DNA from: Calditrichaceae bacterium
GTDB taxonomy: Bacteria; Calditrichota; Calditrichia; RBG-13-44-9; J075
Length of the DNA stretch: 64,000 bases
NCBI GenBank assembly: GCA_013360445.1
Contig: JABWBP010000031.1
Span: forward strand, 1 to 64,000
Direction of reading: 5' to 3'
How positions within the stretch are numbered: the first letter of the stretch is position 1; the number at the start of each line of letters is the position of its first letter. Under the pieces are notes generated by a model. It ran no database searches and had not been told where the DNA came from. It was given only the letters and a program-made list of their open reading frames with translations. Both the position numbers and the translations under genes were made by a program. Of this stretch, positions 27,674 through 36,046 are shown in pieces.

Positions 27674-30043
27674 TCAATACCCCTCATGCTCGGTGCGCCG
27701 GATGATCTCCTCCTGCAGCGCCGGGGTAAGGTCCACGAAGTAATCGCTGTAGCCGGCCACCCGCACGATCAAATCGCGGTATTCCCCCGGGCGCTGCTGC
27801 GCTTTGCGCAGGGTCTCCGCGGTCACCACGTTGAACTGCACGTGATGCCCGTCCATCGCAAAATAGGAGCGGATCAGGTGCGCCAACTTCGTGAGGCCAT
27901 CGTCGTCGCTCAACAAGGAAGGAGTGAATTTCTGGTTCAGCAATGTGCCGCCGGTGCGCAGGTGGTCGATCTTGGCGGCGGATTTCAACACCGCGGTAGG
28001 CCCGCGGCGGTCCGCCCCCTGCACCGGGGAAATCCCTTCCGAGAGCGGCATCCCCGCCTTTCTCCCGTCCGGAGTCGCTCCCGCCACGCTCCCGAAATAG
28101 ACGTGGCAGGTCGTCGGCAGCAGGTCGATGCGAAAAAACCCGCCTTTGGTGTTGGGACGCCCGTCCACCGCGGCAAAATAGGCCTCGAAGACCTGCTTCA
28201 GCAGCGCGTCCGCATAGTCGTCGTCGTTGCCGTATTTGGGGGTATCGTTCAGCAGGGCGCGGTGCAGGGATTCGTATCCCGTAAAATCACCCTCCAGCGC
28301 CCGGAGCAGCTCCGGCAGGCTGAGGGTCTTGCGGTCGAAGACGTGGTATTTGAGCGCCGCCAGCGCATCGGTGATGCTGCCTAACCCCACTCCCTGGATG
28401 TAGGAAGTGTTATAGCGCGCCCCGCCGGCGTTGTAATCCTTCCCCTTCGCGATGCAGTCATCGATCAGCAGGGACATGAACGGCGCCGGCATGTAGCGGG
28501 CGTAAATCCGTTCGATCACCCGGTTTCCCTTGATCTTGATGTCGATGAAGTGCTGCAATTGTCGTTGAAAAGCGGCAAAGAGGTCTGCAAAGGTGCGGAA
28601 TTCCCCGGGGTCGCCGGTTTGCAGCCCGATCCGCTTCCCGTCACGCGGATCGACGCCGTTGTGCAGGGTGATTTCCAGCACCTTCACCAAATTGAAATAG
28701 CCGGTGAGGATGTAAGCCTCTTTCCCGAACGCGCCGGTCTCCACGCAGCCGCTGGCCCCGCCGTTGCGGGCGTCGAGCAGGCTTTTGCCCTGGCGAAGCA
28801 TTTCCTGAACGATGGCGTCGGTATTGAAAATCGAGGGCTGCCCGAAGCCGGTGCGCACGATTTTCAGCACCCGCTTGAGGAAGCGGTCGGGATTTTTCTT
28901 GCTGATCTGCGCCATGGAGCTGGGCTGCAGGATGCGCATCTCTTCGATCACGTCTAAAATCAGGTAAGAAAGCTCGTTCACTGCGTCGGAACCGTCCTCC
29001 TTCACCCCCCCGACGTTGATGAGGCAGAAATCGGTGTAGGTGTTGCTCTCCTGGGCGGTCACCCCCACCTTGGGCGGGGCGGGCTGGTTGTTGAACTTCA
29101 CCCAGAAGCATTGCAGCAGTTCCCGAGCGCCCTCTTTGGTCAGCGTTCCTTCCGCCAACTCTTTTTCATAGAAGGGAAAGAGGTGCTGATCCAGCCGCCC
29201 GGGGTTGAAGGAGTCCCAGGTATTCAGCTCCGTGATCACCCCTAAGTGCACGAACCAGTAATATTGCAGCGCCTCCCAAAAGGTGCGCGGCGCGTGGGCG
29301 GGAACCCGCTCGCAGTTTTCGGCGATTTGCTCCAATTCCCGGCGGCGCGCGGGATCGCTCTCCTGCTGCGCCAGTTTCCGGGCTTTTTCGGCGTGGCGTC
29401 TGGCGAAGGCAATCAGCGCCTCCGCGCAGATGGCCATGGCTTGCAGTTGCTCGCGCTTCTCGAATGCTTCCGGGTCGTTGTAAAAATCCAGCCGCGCAAC
29501 GGCTTCGTCGATCTCCCGCTGGAAATCCAGCATCCCCTTGCGGTAAATCTTGCCGTCCAACACGGTGTGGCCGGGAGCGCGCTGCTCCATGAATTCGGTG
29601 AAAATGCCCGCTTTGTAGGCTGCTTTCCAATCCTCATCCATTTCCGCGAAGATGCGCTCGCGGATGGATCTCCCTTTCCAGAAGGGGATGATCTTTTCTT
29701 CGTAAATCCGCCGGGTCTCCGCGTCACAGGCGAAGGGAATTTTTTCCCGGGAATGCAGGATTTCCAGGTCTTGCAGGCTGTGCACGCACAGTTCCGGGTA
29801 GGTGGGAGTGGCTTTCGGCTGCGGCCCCCGCTCGCCCACGATCAGCTCCCCGGGGTTGACGCAGACGGTTTTATTTTCCAAAACGTGTTTGAACGCCAAA
29901 GCCCGCGCTGCCGGAACGGAGACCCGTTCGGCGAGGCCGCCGGCGTAAAATTCGGTCATTAACAGCGCCCGCTCCGGGGAGAGGGAAGGGCGGGCGTTCA
30001 GGCTTTGTTCGCGAAGTTTTTTGACTCTCTCGTTCATGTTCAT
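27674..30043 (-). CDS. hypD: Glycyl radical enzyme, trans-4-hydroxy-L-proline dehydratase type
   Basis: 789 residues. Removes water from trans-4-hydroxyproline to give pyrroline-5-carboxylate, an oxygen-sensitive reaction. The catalytic cysteine is Cys433 in GGASGCVETG, and the glycyl radical is Gly764 in RVAGYSDYF. From memory, residues of characterised HypD (H160, F152, D278, S334, D339, C434, E436, G765) all have counterparts here shifted by one: H159, F151, D277, S333, D338, C433, E435, G764. This makes HypD much more likely than glycerol, diol or choline enzymes (which have GCVEP). No pyrroline-5-carboxylate reductase is adjacent. The start (MNMNERV) follows GGAAAGGGATG; the 97-bp element ends 20 bases upstream. 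Confidence 0.88.
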   Translation of the reverse strand: MNMNERVKKLREQSLNARPSLSPERALLMTEFYAGGLAERVSVPAARALAFKHVLENKTVCVNPGELIVGERGPQPKATPTYPELCVHSLQDLEILHSREKIPFACDAETRRIYEEKIIPFWKGRSIRERIFAEMDEDWKAAYKAGIFTEFMEQRAPGHTVLDGKIYRKGMLDFQREIDEAVARLDFYNDPEAFEKREQLQAMAICAEALIAFARRHAEKARKLAQQESDPARRRELEQIAENCERVPAHAPRTFWEALQYYWFVHLGVITELNTWDSFNPGRLDQHLFPFYEKELAEGTLTKEGARELLQCFWVKFNNQPAPPKVGVTAQESNTYTDFCLINVGGVKEDGSDAVNELSYLILDVIEEMRILQPSSMAQISKKNPDRFLKRVLKIVRTGFGQPSIFNTDAIVQEMLRQGKSLLDARNGGASGCVETGAFGKEAYILTGYFNLVKVLEITLHNGVDPRDGKRIGLQTGDPGEFRTFADLFAAFQRQLQHFIDIKIKGNRVIERIYARYMPAPFMSLLIDDCIAKGKDYNAGGARYNTSYIQGVGLGSITDALAALKYHVFDRKTLSLPELLRALEGDFTGYESLHRALLNDTPKYGNDDDYADALLKQVFEAYFAAVDGRPNTKGGFFRIDLLPTTCHVYFGSVAGATPDGRKAGMPLSEGISPVQGADRRGPTAVLKSAAKIDHLRTGGTLLNQKFTPSLLSDDDGLTKLAHLIRSYFAMDGHHVQFNVVTAETLRKAQQRPGEYRDLIVRVAGYSDYFVDLTPALQEEIIRRTEHEGY

Positions 30044-30063
30044 CCCTTTCCGGGTGATTTTGA

Positions 30064-30160
30064 TTAAGGGCTTTCGCCCTTTTTATTGTACCACTGAACG
30101 CTAATGTGTTTCAATAACTCTGTGCGCTCAGTTGGGTACATTATTTTTTTCTGGCTCCCT
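30064..30160 (-). repeat. 97-bp duplicated leader element, copy 2
   Basis: Reverse complement of 2-98, perfect by eye. Relative to the downstream gene (hypD) it has the same orientation and a similar distance as copy 1 has to the TonB receptor. It would supply a promoter (TTGAAA-18-TACAAT) and a 5' GNRA hairpin to hypD separately from the activase gene upstream. On the plus strand its hairpin with trailing TTTTTATT is terminator-like. Confidence 0.85.
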
Positions 30161-30171
30161 TGGCGGGCAAG

Positions 30172-30250
30172 AATTTTACATCCCCTTGTATCCCCCTTCA
30201 AAGGGGGATTTTTTTAATTTCCCCCCTTTGAAGGGGGCCGGGGGGATGTC
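30172..30250. repeat. CCCCCTTCAAAGGGGG hairpins
   Basis: ATCCCCCTT-ca-AAGGGGGAT (30190-30209) followed by TTTTTTT is a good intrinsic terminator for plus-strand transcription. A second related hairpin and a flanking CATCCCC...GGGGATG pair follow. Same word family as the core of 26237-26280. Confidence 0.75.
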
Positions 30251-30309
30251 ATTATGGCTCGATTAATTCTTCAAAGATCATAAGTTGGCACTCCTAACTC
30301 CTGAATCCA

Positions 30310-31134
30310 TCATCCGCCGATTTTGACGTTATAGCCCATTGATACAAATCTATCTTCAACCCTGCTCAATTCCTCTGCAGATTGAACTTCTAAATGTTCT
30401 AACCGGTTGGGGAAACCAAACCGCTGGTTTTTGTCTTCGCTGAGGAGGTTGTAGGGCAGGGGATCGACCCGTTGAATATTCTTGAGCGGGCGGATGAAAC
30501 CCGCGATTTGCTCCAGGTTCTTCTCCGTATCGGTGACCCCGGGAATGAGGGGGATACGAAGGAAGATAGGAACGCCGGTTTCGGCGAGTTTTTCCAAATT
30601 ATTCAGAATGGGAGTATTGGAGACGCCGGTGTAGCGGAGGTGCTCCGCGTCATCCATCAATTTGAGGTCGTAGAGGATCAGGTTGACGCGGGGGAGGATT
30701 TTTTCAAAGGTAGCCCAGGAGGCGTAGCCGCAGGTATCCAGGGCCCGGTGGATCTCCCGCTCCGCGCAGGCGCTCAGCAGGGCCAGTAGAAAGTCCGCCT
30801 GCATCAGCGGTTCCCCGCCGGAAAAGGTTGCCCCGCCGCCGGATTGATCGTAAAAAATGGTATCTTTTTCGATTTCCCGCAGCACCTCGTCAACGCTCAC
30901 TTCCCTGCCGATGGTTTCCCGGTTTTCGGCCTCGGAAGGGGCCGGGCATCTCCGGTGGTTGAAGGTGAGAAGGGTTTCGATTGCCGGGTTCATGCTCTCC
31001 GGGTTGTGGCACCACCGGCAGCGCAGCGGGCATCCCTTGAAAAACACCGTGGTGCGGATGCCGGGGCCGTCGTGCACGGTATATCTTCGCAGGTCAAAGA
31101 TGACGCCGGTGGGTTCCATGGTTCGATTGCACAT
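30310..31134 (-). CDS. Glycyl radical enzyme activating enzyme (radical SAM)
   Basis: 274 residues. Uses S-adenosylmethionine and a 4Fe-4S cluster to make the glycyl radical on HypD. Cluster motif GCPLRCRWC (Cys35, Cys39, Cys42), SAM-binding TFSGGEPLMQ, RALDTCGYA, and LRIPLIPGVTD. The insertion that holds two extra ferredoxin-like clusters in most GRE activases is nearly gone: only HRRCPAPSEAEN remains, with a single Cys. It therefore resembles the short PFL activase. It lies upstream of hypD on the same strand. The Met at residue 6 (31119) is an alternative start. Confidence 0.9.
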   Translation of the reverse strand: MCNRTMEPTGVIFDLRRYTVHDGPGIRTTVFFKGCPLRCRWCHNPESMNPAIETLLTFNHRRCPAPSEAENRETIGREVSVDEVLREIEKDTIFYDQSGGGATFSGGEPLMQADFLLALLSACAEREIHRALDTCGYASWATFEKILPRVNLILYDLKLMDDAEHLRYTGVSNTPILNNLEKLAETGVPIFLRIPLIPGVTDTEKNLEQIAGFIRPLKNIQRVDPLPYNLLSEDKNQRFGFPNRLEHLEVQSAEELSRVEDRFVSMGYNVKIGG

Positions 31135-31509
31135 TTCCGGGCAGCCCTGTGGCGCAAGCCATGCCTTCGCACCAGGTCTTGCAGCGGGTGGAGATGGGGA
31201 AGCGATGGTTTGCCGGTACCCGGCAGGGCTAAGATTTCGCGTTTATTCCCCCCATCGGTGGAGTATAGCGGGAGTGGGAATTTAAATCCAGCACTTTTTG
31301 CAAATATTGTCGCGCCGGCAGGTGTTAGCAAGTGGTAAATTTTGACTGATGAGGAACGCCCCCATAACCTCCCGGAGGTTCCTCCGCAAGGAGCGGCTTC
31401 GCCATGACCCTCCGGGAGGCTGTTAATAGTGAGTATAGCTGGCAACCATCCAACCATCCAACCATCCAACCATCCAACCATTCAACCATTTAACCATCCG
31501 GCCATCCCT
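31135..31509. other. 375-bp gap with CCTCCCGGAGG palindrome and AACCATCC array
   Basis: 31364-31421 holds AACCTCCCGGAGGTTCCTCC and CCCTCCGGGAGG words around GGAGCGGCTTCG. 31443-31505 is an 8-bp AACCATCC run. 31135-31340 shows no motif I can name. This gap separates the GRE operon from the end of the photolyase gene. Confidence 0.6.
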
Positions 31510-33045
31510 CTAAAGCTTATCGATCTGCTGTTTGTAAAGTGCAGCCTGCCGGCGAATCTTTTCCCGTTCTTCCTTCCCCATTTTGTCCAGGGTGCGGTAC
31601 ATCATTCCGATGCGGGGATTGTTTTCCAGCAAGGGGCGGTGAGTTTCGTGAAAATCCCAGAAGAGGCTGTTGAAGGGGCAGGCGTTCTCCCCGTGGCGTT
31701 TGGAGAAATCATAGGGGCAGGAAACACAGTAGTCGCTCATTTTGTGAATGTAATTGGCGCTGGAAACGTACGGTTTGGTGGCGGCGATGCCCCCGTCGGC
31801 GAACTGGCTCATGCCCCGGGTGTTGGTGATCTCCACCCACTGGATCGCATCGATGTAAATGCCCAGGTACCACTCATCCACCGCGTCGGGGTGAACCCCG
31901 GCCAGCAGGGCGAAATTGCCCGCCACCATCAGGCGCTGGATGTGGTGGGCGTAAGCTTTGTCCAGCGACTGGGTGATCACCTGTTTGAGGCAATTCATGC
32001 GGGTGTCGCCGGTCCAGTAGAACTGGGGCAATTTGTTTTGATGGTTGAAATAATTCAACTGCGCGTATTCCGGCATTTTCGCCCAGTAAATGCCGCGCAG
32101 GTATTCCCGCCAGCCGATTACCTGGCGCACGAACCCCTCTACCTGGGCCAGATCGGCGCTATCCGGGTTATCTTCCCAATAAGCGAGGGTTTTTTCCATG
32201 ATTTCCAGGGGCGCGAGCATCTTGGTATTCATGGCAAAGGAGAGCCGGGAATGGAAGAGAAAGGGATGCTGCTCGGCCATGGCGTCCTGGTAGCGCCCGA
32301 AATGGGGTAGATGGTGCGCCAGGAAGTGATCCAGCGCGGCCAGCGCTTCCTCCCGGCTGAGCGGCCAGGGAAAATTAGCCGGGTCGATGCGCCCGATGGT
32401 TTTGACCTGCATCCGCGCTAACATTTCCACGATGTCGGAAACGTCGTGGCGGAATTCCAGCGCCGCGGGCGCCGCCGCGCCGGGAGGCAGCGATTCCCGG
32501 TTTTCCGCGTCGAAGTTCCAGCGCCCGCCGCGCGGCTCCCCGTTTTCCATCAAAATACCGTATTTTTGGCGCACGTGGCGGTAGAATGCTTCCATCACGT
32601 AGGTTTTTCGCTGCTTGAAAAACTCCCGTACTTCATCGCGGGCGGTGAGAAAGTGCTCCGTATCCTGCACCGCAATGGGAATGCCTAAGCTGTCGGCAAA
32701 AATGGAAAGCTGCCGGTCGAGGCGGTACTCATCCGGCAGCTGGTATTCGAATCGTTCAAATTTCAGGGATTTCAGGATGGAGCGGATGTTGTCTTCGAAG
32801 GATTGGCGGTTTTCCGGGTCGTCCAACCGGAAGTAAATGAAGCGGTGGCCCTGCGCCTGCATCTGTGCGGCAAAATGGCGCATCGCCGCGAAGAAACCCG
32901 CCGCCTTCTGGACGTGGTGGGTAACGTAACCGGTTTCCGGGAGAACTTCCATCATCACGTAAGCGGCGGAAGGATCAACGGTACGAAACCAGGAGTGCCG
33001 CGGGTTGAGCTGGTCTCCTAAGATCAAGCGCAGGGTTTGGGGCAT
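31510..33045 (-). CDS. FeS-type bacterial cryptochrome/photolyase (FeS-BCP)
   Basis: 511 residues, full length for the Agrobacterium PhrB family. Repairs UV damage ((6-4) photoproducts in characterised members) with FAD, a 6,7-dimethyl-8-ribityllumazine antenna and a 4Fe-4S cluster. N-terminal RLILGDQLNPRHSWF is the family hallmark. The four cluster cysteines are present: RMNCLKQ, then YCVSCPYDF and GENACPF with the C-x2-C-x12-C spacing of PhrB. ATG start follows a GGGAAAG. It is 146 bp downstream of GTP cyclohydrolase II on the same strand, whose pathway makes both organic cofactors. The pair is probably co-regulated from the promoter at 33916-33977. Confidence 0.93.
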   Translation of the reverse strand: MPQTLRLILGDQLNPRHSWFRTVDPSAAYVMMEVLPETGYVTHHVQKAAGFFAAMRHFAAQMQAQGHRFIYFRLDDPENRQSFEDNIRSILKSLKFERFEYQLPDEYRLDRQLSIFADSLGIPIAVQDTEHFLTARDEVREFFKQRKTYVMEAFYRHVRQKYGILMENGEPRGGRWNFDAENRESLPPGAAAPAALEFRHDVSDIVEMLARMQVKTIGRIDPANFPWPLSREEALAALDHFLAHHLPHFGRYQDAMAEQHPFLFHSRLSFAMNTKMLAPLEIMEKTLAYWEDNPDSADLAQVEGFVRQVIGWREYLRGIYWAKMPEYAQLNYFNHQNKLPQFYWTGDTRMNCLKQVITQSLDKAYAHHIQRLMVAGNFALLAGVHPDAVDEWYLGIYIDAIQWVEITNTRGMSQFADGGIAATKPYVSSANYIHKMSDYCVSCPYDFSKRHGENACPFNSLFWDFHETHRPLLENNPRIGMMYRTLDKMGKEEREKIRRQAALYKQQIDKL

Positions 33046-33059
33046 GGCCTTTCCCGCTA

Positions 33060-33185
33060 TTTTAAATGAACGAACGGTTAATGGAGGGTTAAATGGCTAA
33101 ATGGCTGGATGGCTAAATGGTTAGATGGTTGCATGGAAGCCATTTAACAATTAGCCATCCAACCATTTAGCCATCCACCCACCCC
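33060..33185. repeat. AATGGCTAA / TTAGCCATT word array
   Basis: The left arm repeats GGTTAAATGGCTAAATGGC words and the right arm CCATTTAACAATTAGCC and CATTTAGCCATCC. It lies inside the presumed ribA2-photolyase transcript, so it may be a processing or attenuation structure rather than an operon end. Confidence 0.8.
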
Positions 33186-33191
33186 TCCACT

Positions 33192-33848
33192 TCAAACCGC
33201 CAGCAACTCCGGTTCCGGGTAAGCTTCCTGGAAGTTGAGCAAGTGCCCGGATTTCCGGGCTTTGGTGTGCAGATAGAAACGGTTGACCGGGTTGGGCGCG
33301 ATCTGCACCGGAATCCGCTCCACCACCGGAATTCCGAATTGTTCGATGCCGGCGATTTTATTCGGGTTATTGGTCAGCAGGGCCACGGATTTCACGCCTA
33401 AGATATCCAGCATGGCGGCGGCCACGTCGTAGCGGCGCAGGTCGTCCGGGTAACCGAGCTTATGGTTGGCTTCCACGGTATCGTAACCCGCTTCCTGGAG
33501 GGCGTAAGCGCGAATCTTCTCGCCTAAACCGATTCCTCTCCCCTCCTGGCGAAGATACAGCACTACCCCGTTTTCCTGGCTTGCGATATATTTCAGGGCG
33601 CTCTGTAATTGCTCGCGGCAGTCGCATTTCAGGGAACCTAAAACCTCGCTGGTAAGGCATTCGGAATGCAGGCGAACCGGCACCGCCTCGCCGTTGCGGA
33701 TGTTCCCGTGAACGATGGCCAGATGCTCTTTAAAGTCGATATTATTCCTGAACACGTACACTTTGAATCTGCCGTACAGGGTGGGAAGATTCGTCTGCGC
33801 GTAGATATATACCTGGCTTTTCAAATCTTTCAGCATACCCTTTTCCAT
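33192..33848 (-). CDS. ribA: GTP cyclohydrolase II (second copy)
   Basis: 218 residues, stand-alone RibA with C-x10-C-x-C zinc site (SECLTSEVLGSLKCDC) and RQEGRGIGLGEKIRAYALQ loop. Close paralogue of 19977-20618. It lies immediately upstream of a photolyase that needs FAD and a lumazine, and divergent from a B12-photoreceptor-like regulator, so it is likely the inducible copy that raises flavin supply when light damage is repaired. Start at 33848 (MEKGMLKDL) has AAAGGTTAACT upstream. The Met at residue 5 is possible. Confidence 0.94.
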   Translation of the reverse strand: MEKGMLKDLKSQVYIYAQTNLPTLYGRFKVYVFRNNIDFKEHLAIVHGNIRNGEAVPVRLHSECLTSEVLGSLKCDCREQLQSALKYIASQENGVVLYLRQEGRGIGLGEKIRAYALQEAGYDTVEANHKLGYPDDLRRYDVAAAMLDILGVKSVALLTNNPNKIAGIEQFGIPVVERIPVQIAPNPVNRFYLHTKARKSGHLLNFQEAYPEPELLAV

Positions 33849-33915
33849 AGTTAACCTTTCATCAATAGCAGTTTTGTCAGTTAACCCCGCGGAGAATTCG
33901 TCTCAAGACAGGGGA

Positions 33916-33944
33916 ATCTTAAGATTTTCACTCCGAAATGTCAA
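33916..33944 (-). promoter_or_regulatory. Promoter of ribA2-photolyase
   Basis: On the minus strand TTGACA (33944-33939), 17-bp spacer, TAAGAT (33921-33916). Two perfect 9-bp direct repeats (33977-33960) lie exactly 15 bp upstream of the -35 box, as in the two DUF4397 promoters. Confidence 0.75.
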
Positions 33945-33959
33945 GATGTTTTTAAAAAA

Positions 33960-33977
33960 AATCGCTCAAATCGCTCA
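33960..33977. promoter_or_regulatory. Tandem 9-bp operator-like repeats (site A)
   Basis: AATCGCTCA AATCGCTCA, i.e. two perfect TGAGCGATT units on the minus strand. It lies between the divergent ribA2 and carH-like promoters, 6 bp from the -35 box of the latter. Recurs upstream of two other genes at identical spacing (37938-37955, 40687-40704). Candidate binding site of the MerR-like regulator encoded next to it. Confidence 0.75.
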
Positions 33978-33983
33978 TTTCTC

Positions 33984-34012
33984 TTGATTCCGGCCATTCA
34001 CCTTCGTATATT
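33984..34012 (+). promoter_or_regulatory. Promoter of the CarH-like regulator gene
   Basis: TTGATT (33984-33989), 17-bp spacer, TATATT (34007-34012). The transcript would start near 34019; AAGGAG (34025-34030) and ATG 34040 follow. The 9-bp repeats at 33960-33977 abut the -35 box, allowing autoregulation. Confidence 0.75.
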
Positions 34013-34039
34013 GTTAACGTTCACAAGGAGATACGATAA

Positions 34040-34906
34040 ATGGAGATCAAACAGTTCAACAGTATTGAGGCGGCGAAGATTTTAGGCGTGAATGTTTCCA
34101 CCATTAAACGCTGGACCGAAGAAGGCAAATTAGAGTGCATCAAAACCGCGGGGGGGCATCGCAAATTCCTGATGGCCCACCTGGGGGATTACGTGAAAAA
34201 ATACAATCACGACGCCGTTAAGGTACACCTGTTTCCGCTGGAAGATGAAAACGACCTGGAAATCAGCTACCATATCGTTAAAGGAGATTTCAATGTTCTG
34301 ATCGACCACGTGATTCGACGGGCTTTGGAATCGAAGTTAGACAAGGTGCAGCAGGTTCTCAACGGCCTCTACCTGGCCGATTACCCGCTCTACGAGATTT
34401 ATGACCGGCTGGTCACCCCGGCGCTGCACCGCTTCGGCGAGATGTGGGTGGGGGGAGACTTGTCGATCATCGAAGAGCACTTCGGCTCCCAGACCATCCG
34501 CGACAGCATTATCCGCCTGCAGGGGATTATCAAAATTCCCGCTGAAAAAACCGGCCGGGCCATCTGCCTGAATCTTTCCGGCGAATTGCACGATATCGCC
34601 CTGCGGATGGCGGCGAATATCTTAGAGTTGAAAGGATACCAGGTCTATTTCAGCGGCCAGTACACCAGCGCCACGAAAGTGGAACAGGGGTTCGAGCGGT
34701 TCAAGCCCCAGCGGCTGTATATTTCCAGTACCTGGATTGAAAATGTACCGCAAACGCAGGAGGAAATGAATCGAATCCTGGAAGTGTGCGAGCAGCACGG
34801 GGTGGACGTGTACTTGGGCGGGCAGGCAATTCAGCTGTTGCAGATCGAGCACCCGCGGATCAAAAATTATCTCCGCAGCTTTCAAGAGGCTTATTTTACC
34901 GCCTGA
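34040..34906 (+). CDS. CarH/LitR-like MerR-family regulator with B12-binding domain
   Basis: 288 residues. N-terminal MerR/BldC-type winged helix (about 5-50: AAKILGVNVSTIKRWTEEGK and TAGGHRKF), then a four-helix B12-cap (about 80-165) with Trp136 and Glu146-His147 in the W-x9-EH arrangement diagnostic of CarH photoreceptors. A Rossmann-type cobalamin domain (172-285) follows with ELHDIA, where His184 would be the lower axial ligand. CarH proteins bind DNA in the dark with adenosylcobalamin and release it in light. The position opposite a photolyase supports a light role. It lacks the DxHxxG consensus in strict form (E-x-H-x-x-A), so light sensing remains an inference. AAGGAG and a full promoter precede it. 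Confidence 0.88.
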   Translation: MEIKQFNSIEAAKILGVNVSTIKRWTEEGKLECIKTAGGHRKFLMAHLGDYVKKYNHDAVKVHLFPLEDENDLEISYHIVKGDFNVLIDHVIRRALESKLDKVQQVLNGLYLADYPLYEIYDRLVTPALHRFGEMWVGGDLSIIEEHFGSQTIRDSIIRLQGIIKIPAEKTGRAICLNLSGELHDIALRMAANILELKGYQVYFSGQYTSATKVEQGFERFKPQRLYISSTWIENVPQTQEEMNRILEVCEQHGVDVYLGGQAIQLLQIEHPRIKNYLRSFQEAYFTA

Positions 34907-34993
34907 ACCCGCGGCTTAATAGCGAAGAAAAACATGGCAAAATATACTTCCGCTTCAATCCGGTCGCGCCGGCCAATTTTAAGGAGACTGCTA

Positions 34994-36046
34994 ATGATTA
35001 TCGGGATCTTAGCCATTGCCCTGCTTATTGGCGCGGTAGGCATTTCCTACTCACTTTCCGCGCCGGGCTATGAGGGTGCTGTCTCAGACCACTTCGACGG
35101 GAAAGAATTTCGCAACCGCGAACCGGTCGCCCGCCCCAACCCCCTCAAGGCGCTGGCCTATTTTGCCACCGCCCAATTAGGCCCCTGGGAGAAGTGGACG
35201 GAAAATACTGCCTATCCTGCGCCCCCTGCGCGGGTGGGCCGGGGGGATATGCGGGTCACCTTCATCAACCACTCCACGGTATTGATCCAGATGGACTCTC
35301 TGAACATTCTCACCGATCCGATCTGGGCGGAACGCTGCAGCCCTTTTTCATTTGCCGGGCCGCCGCGCCGCCGCGCTCCCGGGCTCGAATTAAAAGACCT
35401 TCCTTCCATTGATATAATCCTGCTCAGCCACAACCATTATGACCACATGGATATCGTTGCTTTGAAGCGCCTCGCCGCTGACCACAATCCCCGGATCATC
35501 ACCGGCCTGGGGAACCGGGCGCTGCTGCAACGGGAAGGTATTGGCGGGGCGACGGAAATGGATTGGGATCAGCAGTTGGACATTAATAGCGAAGTCCGCA
35601 TTTACGGCCTCACCGCCCGCCATTTTTCCAACCGCGGTATGTTCGACCAAAACCGAACCCTGTGGCTCAGTTTTGTGATTAAAGGGCCGGCCGGGGCGGT
35701 TTATTTCGCCGGGGATACCGGGTTCGGCGCTCACTTCGGGGAAGCCGGGAAAGCATTCGGCCCCTTCCGGTTAGCGTTACTGCCTATCGGGGCGTACCTG
35801 CCGCGCTGGTTTATGAAAGACATCCACCTCTCGCCCGATGAAGCGGTGCTGGCGCACCAGGCATTGAACGCTTCCACCAGCGCGGCCATCCATTTCGGTA
35901 CCTTTCAGCTCTCCGCGGAGAGCCAGCGCCAGCCGGTCGAAGAGCTGCGCCGGGCGCTGGAAAACGTTCCCGGCGAAAAACCGCGTTTCTGGGCGCTGGA
36001 CTTTGGGGAAGGACGAGAGGTTCCTCCGCTTTCCGTCGCTGAATGA
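34994..36046 (+). CDS. Metallo-beta-lactamase-fold hydrolase, NAPE-PLD-like
   Basis: 350 residues from ATG 34994, which has AAGGAG seven bases upstream; an ATG at 34934 would add 20 residues but lacks such a site. N-terminal membrane helix (MIIGILAIALLIGAVGIS). Metal ligands: SHNHYDHMD (HxHxDH), ARHFSNRG, FAGDTGFG and IHFGTF. The spacing and the INHSTVLIQM-LTDPIW start match N-acylphosphatidylethanolamine phospholipase D-like and UlaG-like proteins, so a phosphodiester or lactone substrate at the membrane is likely but unproven. It follows the CarH-like gene by 87 bp on the same strand and may share its transcript. Confidence 0.85.
   Translation: MIIGILAIALLIGAVGISYSLSAPGYEGAVSDHFDGKEFRNREPVARPNPLKALAYFATAQLGPWEKWTENTAYPAPPARVGRGDMRVTFINHSTVLIQMDSLNILTDPIWAERCSPFSFAGPPRRRAPGLELKDLPSIDIILLSHNHYDHMDIVALKRLAADHNPRIITGLGNRALLQREGIGGATEMDWDQQLDINSEVRIYGLTARHFSNRGMFDQNRTLWLSFVIKGPAGAVYFAGDTGFGAHFGEAGKAFGPFRLALLPIGAYLPRWFMKDIHLSPDEAVLAHQALNASTSAAIHFGTFQLSAESQRQPVEELRRALENVPGEKPRFWALDFGEGREVPPLSVAE

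Noticed and set aside
2-30160. 30-kb composite transposon bounded by the 97-bp inverted repeats
   Set aside because: No transposase or resolvase inside. The genes between are ordinary chromosomal genes (gcvP, nadK, recA), and each copy has the position of a gene leader.
31135-31340. Cys-rich short peptide frame upstream of the GRE activase
   Set aside because: Contains CKTWCEGMACATG-like residues but has no own start signal and overlaps a different open frame; no evidence of coding.
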